DNA of 64,000 nt from Chryseobacterium mulctrae (GTDB lineage Bacteria; Bacteroidota; Bacteroidia; Flavobacteriales; Weeksellaceae), in contig NZ_VAJL01000001.1 of the NCBI RefSeq assembly GCF_006175945.1, forward strand, positions 806,001 through 870,000, written 5' to 3'. This document shows positions 61,912 to 64,000 of the stretch, piece by piece. Every line of letters begins with the position of its first letter. Position 1 is the first letter of the stretch. The notes below the pieces were generated by a model, which saw only the letters and a list, made by a program, of their open reading frames with translations, ran no database searches and was not told where the DNA came from. A program made the translations under genes and the position numbers.

Positions 61912-62141
61912 TTTAAAGATTTTTTGTTGTTTTACCAAAGTTAATAAAACAGCGAAGGGAAAAGCTACCGGAGGTTTAGTTCAACAAGGGTTCTGCTATA
62001 GTGTTGCGAAACTGCAAAGTTCAATAGAATTTCTTCGATTGAACTTTTGTGCAGAATTAAAGATTTGTACTTCGATTCCTCACCATCGTGAATACCCGAA
62101 AAGTTACCTGCAATTTTAACAAACATATACACAAACAAACT

Positions 62142-62996
62142 ATGAAAGGAATTTGTAAACTTTATCATTTAGAAACTGAGCTTCAAGAAAGTCATATTTT
62201 TCCAAAATTTGTTATCAACTACACAAAACAAACGGGCTCAAAATATTTAAGAAGTTTTATCGAACCTGACAAAAGAAAGCAGGACGGCATAAAAAAATAT
62301 CTATTAGGTCGAGATGCAGAACAGGATTTTTCGAAGAGAGAAAAGTGGTTTGCAGAGAAAATTTTCAGACCATATTTAGCTGGAGTTCACATTCTAAAAT
62401 ATGATGAAAATCTTTATTATTTTACAGTTTCATTTTTATGGCGGATTTTAATTTCAGAACTTGACAAAGAAGATCTTAGTCACAAGTGGTATTATGATCT
62501 AATTATAAATGCTGAAAAAGAGTGGCGTGAATATTTATTAAATGCAACAATTCCACAAAACTTTAACAAAATATGCATATTACTAACCGACAGAGTTAAA
62601 GAAAATCCAACAGATTTAAAAGGAGTAGATTTCTACTTAACTAGAGTTATGGATGGGACTATCGTTGATAACGAACCACAAACTTGCCTTTTAATTTATG
62701 GCAAATTCAACAAGTTTGTTTTTTGGGCAGTTCTAAAAAATTACGGTGATGAAAATACATTAGGTGATGTTCTAATTAATCCAAAAGAAGGTATATTAAA
62801 TATTCCTCAAGATTTAACTTATTTTCCAATTTGCTCGTTTTTAGGAAATAGAATAAAGGTTGTTGAAAATATGCAATACCCAAGCGACGACCAACAAAAT
62901 AAAATAGAAAATGAAATCTTAAATGATAACGATTTTTGGAATAAAGAACTCGGACAATCTTTGTTAAATGACTTTAATTTAGATGACAAAAAATAA
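62142..62996 (+). CDS. HNH-like orphan protein
   Basis: A 284-residue protein of unknown family. The N-terminus GICKLYHLETELQESHIFPK resembles the start of HNH-type proteins (C-x-x-C...L-x-x-SHIIPK), but the second Cys is Tyr8. His18 may be the catalytic or metal His. The remainder is helical with FRPYLAGVHILKY, YYFTVSFLWRILISEL and a strand-rich end. It lies 156 bases after IS91-like copy 2 in low-GC DNA. The upstream GTG at 62088 is not preferred. A role as nuclease, toxin or defence protein is a guess from context. Confidence 0.7.
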   Translation: MKGICKLYHLETELQESHIFPKFVINYTKQTGSKYLRSFIEPDKRKQDGIKKYLLGRDAEQDFSKREKWFAEKIFRPYLAGVHILKYDENLYYFTVSFLWRILISELDKEDLSHKWYYDLIINAEKEWREYLLNATIPQNFNKICILLTDRVKENPTDLKGVDFYLTRVMDGTIVDNEPQTCLLIYGKFNKFVFWAVLKNYGDENTLGDVLINPKEGILNIPQDLTYFPICSFLGNRIKVVENMQYPSDDQQNKIENEILNDNDFWNKELGQSLLNDFNLDDKK

Positions 62997-63061
62997 GTGC
63001 AGATAATAGGTGTACAAAAAAAAATTCCTGACAATGATGGGAGTTTTCCGATAAAATGTGA

Positions 63062-63343
63062 AGAAAGAGCAATACAAATTTATCCATATTTAGCGAATGC
63101 TTTGCTACTACAAGTAGAAACCTATACGAAGCAGTTCCAAAAACTGATGAAAGAGCTACAACAGATATTCAGGCTATATTAAGCGATCCGAAAGCCAAAG
63201 AATTGTTTGATCTGATGAATAAAGAATATGCCCACATTCATAAAATAGGTTATCGTAGTATGCCTGAAAATATGTATCTGGATTGGTTGGTGTCTTTGAA
63301 AACTGAAAGGGCAAAATATGAAGATACAAGGTTGCAGAAATAA
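63062..63343 (+). pseudogene. 3' fragment of an unknown protein
   Basis: An open frame without a usable start reads NLYEAVPKTDERATTDIQAI, then LSDPKAKELFDLMNKEYAHI and MPENMYLDWLVSL, and stops at 63343. It has normal amino-acid composition and looks like the C-terminal 75-90 residues of a helical protein whose 5' part was lost. Family not recognised. Confidence 0.55.
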
Positions 63344-63484
63344 TATTCATTCGGTGACGGAAAGTATTCAAAAAACTTCTATTTAAAAGCTTACTACTCA
63401 TTACTTTTTTAATTATATTATCTAACGTCTATATCATAGTCGCTTTAGTAGACGTAATAATTTTAGTATATTTATGATTAGTTT

Positions 63485-63695
63485 TTACTTGATAAAATAT
63501 CGAAAATACTTGTATCTACCGTAGTACATAGCTTTAAGAGTGTTGAAAACAGAAAATCTCTTTTCCGTTTTCTATATCACTGATTTTTGAACGGTCAATA
63601 TTGCCTGCTAATTTGGCAACTTGTTGTTGTGTTAACTTCTTTTCTTTCCTTTTTTTCTTTAAAGAATTACCTATATCTTTATATGCTTGACAACT
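63485..63695 (-). pseudogene. Decayed XRE-family regulator
   Basis: On the minus strand a frame reads KDIGNSLKKKRKEKKLTQQQ, then VAKLAGNIDRSKISDIENGK, a clear Cro/C1 helix-turn-helix. It then shifts: the next frame continues RFSVFNTLKAMYYGRYKYF to a stop at 63485. There is no ATG in the first frame. It is therefore a broken HipB-like regulator. Confidence 0.6.
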
Positions 63696-63743
63696 TTAAA
63701 CATAATTGATAGGCGGTGCCATAACAAAAAATCCCACCTGTAA

Positions 63744-64000
63744 TTAGTAACGCTTTAATTGCGAGAGCTTAAAATATTCATTGACATCAAAATCAAAAAA
63801 CTCTCTGAGAGTAACATTTAACTCTTTACAAATTATTAGTAATGTCTTGAATTCAGGATTAGTATTCCCCCTTTCTAACTCCCCTATAGTCTTTTTTGTC
63901 AAACCAGTCCTTAGTCCTAATTCATCTTGTGAAATAGGATTGCCAGTCTCAGTATTGATTATCTTTTTTCGTAATTCGAAAATTCTGTAACCAACAGCCT
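63744..64000 (-). CDS. XRE-family transcriptional regulator (5' partial)
   Basis: On the minus strand the frame is open from the window edge. It reads YRIFELRKKIINTETGNPIS, then QDELGLRTGLTKKTIGELER and GNTNPEFKTLLIICKELNV, a Cro/C1-type helix-turn-helix, and ends FFDFDVNEYFKLSQLKRY at 63746-63744. The start lies beyond base 64,000. It may control the accessory genes to its right. The plus-strand frame at 63781-63990 is its shadow. Confidence 0.8.
   Translation of the reverse strand, partial: AVGYRIFELRKKIINTETGNPISQDELGLRTGLTKKTIGELERGNTNPEFKTLLIICKELNVTLREFFDFDVNEYFKLSQLKRY

Larger units (their letters stand above)
59589..61986 (-). mobile_element. IS91-like element with tyrosine recombinase, copy 2
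   Basis: Same tips and length as copy 1. The only base difference I found is at 59979 (A) against 56465 (G in copy 1), which creates a stop in the transposase. Same orientation as copy 1, so the two form a direct repeat that can recombine and delete or circularise the orphan gene between them. Confidence 0.88.

Noticed and set aside
63781..63990. 69-residue plus-strand frame at the right edge
   Set aside because: The minus strand here encodes an obvious XRE helix-turn-helix; the plus frame is its shadow.

Overview
The window comes from an AT-rich Bacteroidota chromosome, most likely a Chryseobacterium-like member of the Weeksellaceae. The evidence is Type IX secretion C-terminal domains on two exported proteins, TAnnTTTG promoter elements with no Shine-Dalgarno sequences, a FadL-type porin paired with a lipoprotein, DUF1622, DUF808 and DUF6526 proteins, and many small palindromic intergenic repeats of the kind common in flavobacteria. 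No tRNA, rRNA or CRISPR array was seen.

Bases 1 to about 44,680 are ordinary chromosome. They hold a truncated S8 protease, a fused 2-oxoacid dehydrogenase E1, a bestrophin channel, an Lrp regulator divergent from a trans-sulfuration lyase, a LysR regulator next to a YeiH transporter, an rRNA methyltransferase, a ZIP transporter, proS, an OmpA protein, an Nramp transporter, grpE-dnaJ, hydrolases, a DedA protein, prfB, an unusual AAA ATPase, an ABC exporter, pruA, topoisomerase IB, aminopeptidase P, a Crp-type regulator with an oxidoreductase, and mnmE. Intergenic spaces carry terminators and several families of inverted repeats. At least three genes have a TAnnTTTG element exactly four bases before the start codon, which implies leaderless mRNAs.

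From about 44,690 to the right edge the window is accessory DNA. An integrative element starts right after the 3' end of mnmE: tyrosine integrase with a palindromic operator, excisionase-like HTH, VapE-type helicase, an iteron-like repeat cluster, a toprim primase and a second HTH protein. This resembles the integration/replication module of NBU-type mobilizable elements, but no relaxase is seen. Next comes a patchwork of an IS4 end fragment, an IS30 element, a decayed piece of a polysaccharide locus (acetyltransferase fragment, glycosyltransferase with one amber stop, serine acetyltransferase) and an intact IS4-family transposase.

The last 9 kb contain two nearly identical copies of a 2.4-kb, GC-richer, IS91-like element that encodes a HUH transposase and a tyrosine recombinase. 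The recombinase frame is joined to its only ATG through a run of nine A, so slippage is probably needed. Copy 2 differs by one base that truncates its transposase. Three orphan genes lie before, between and after the copies: a four-cysteine HNH-like protein, a membrane coiled-coil protein with a nuclease-like N-terminus, and another HNH-like protein. These are the best candidates here for an undescribed defence or toxin function. The window ends with gene fragments and a partial XRE regulator.
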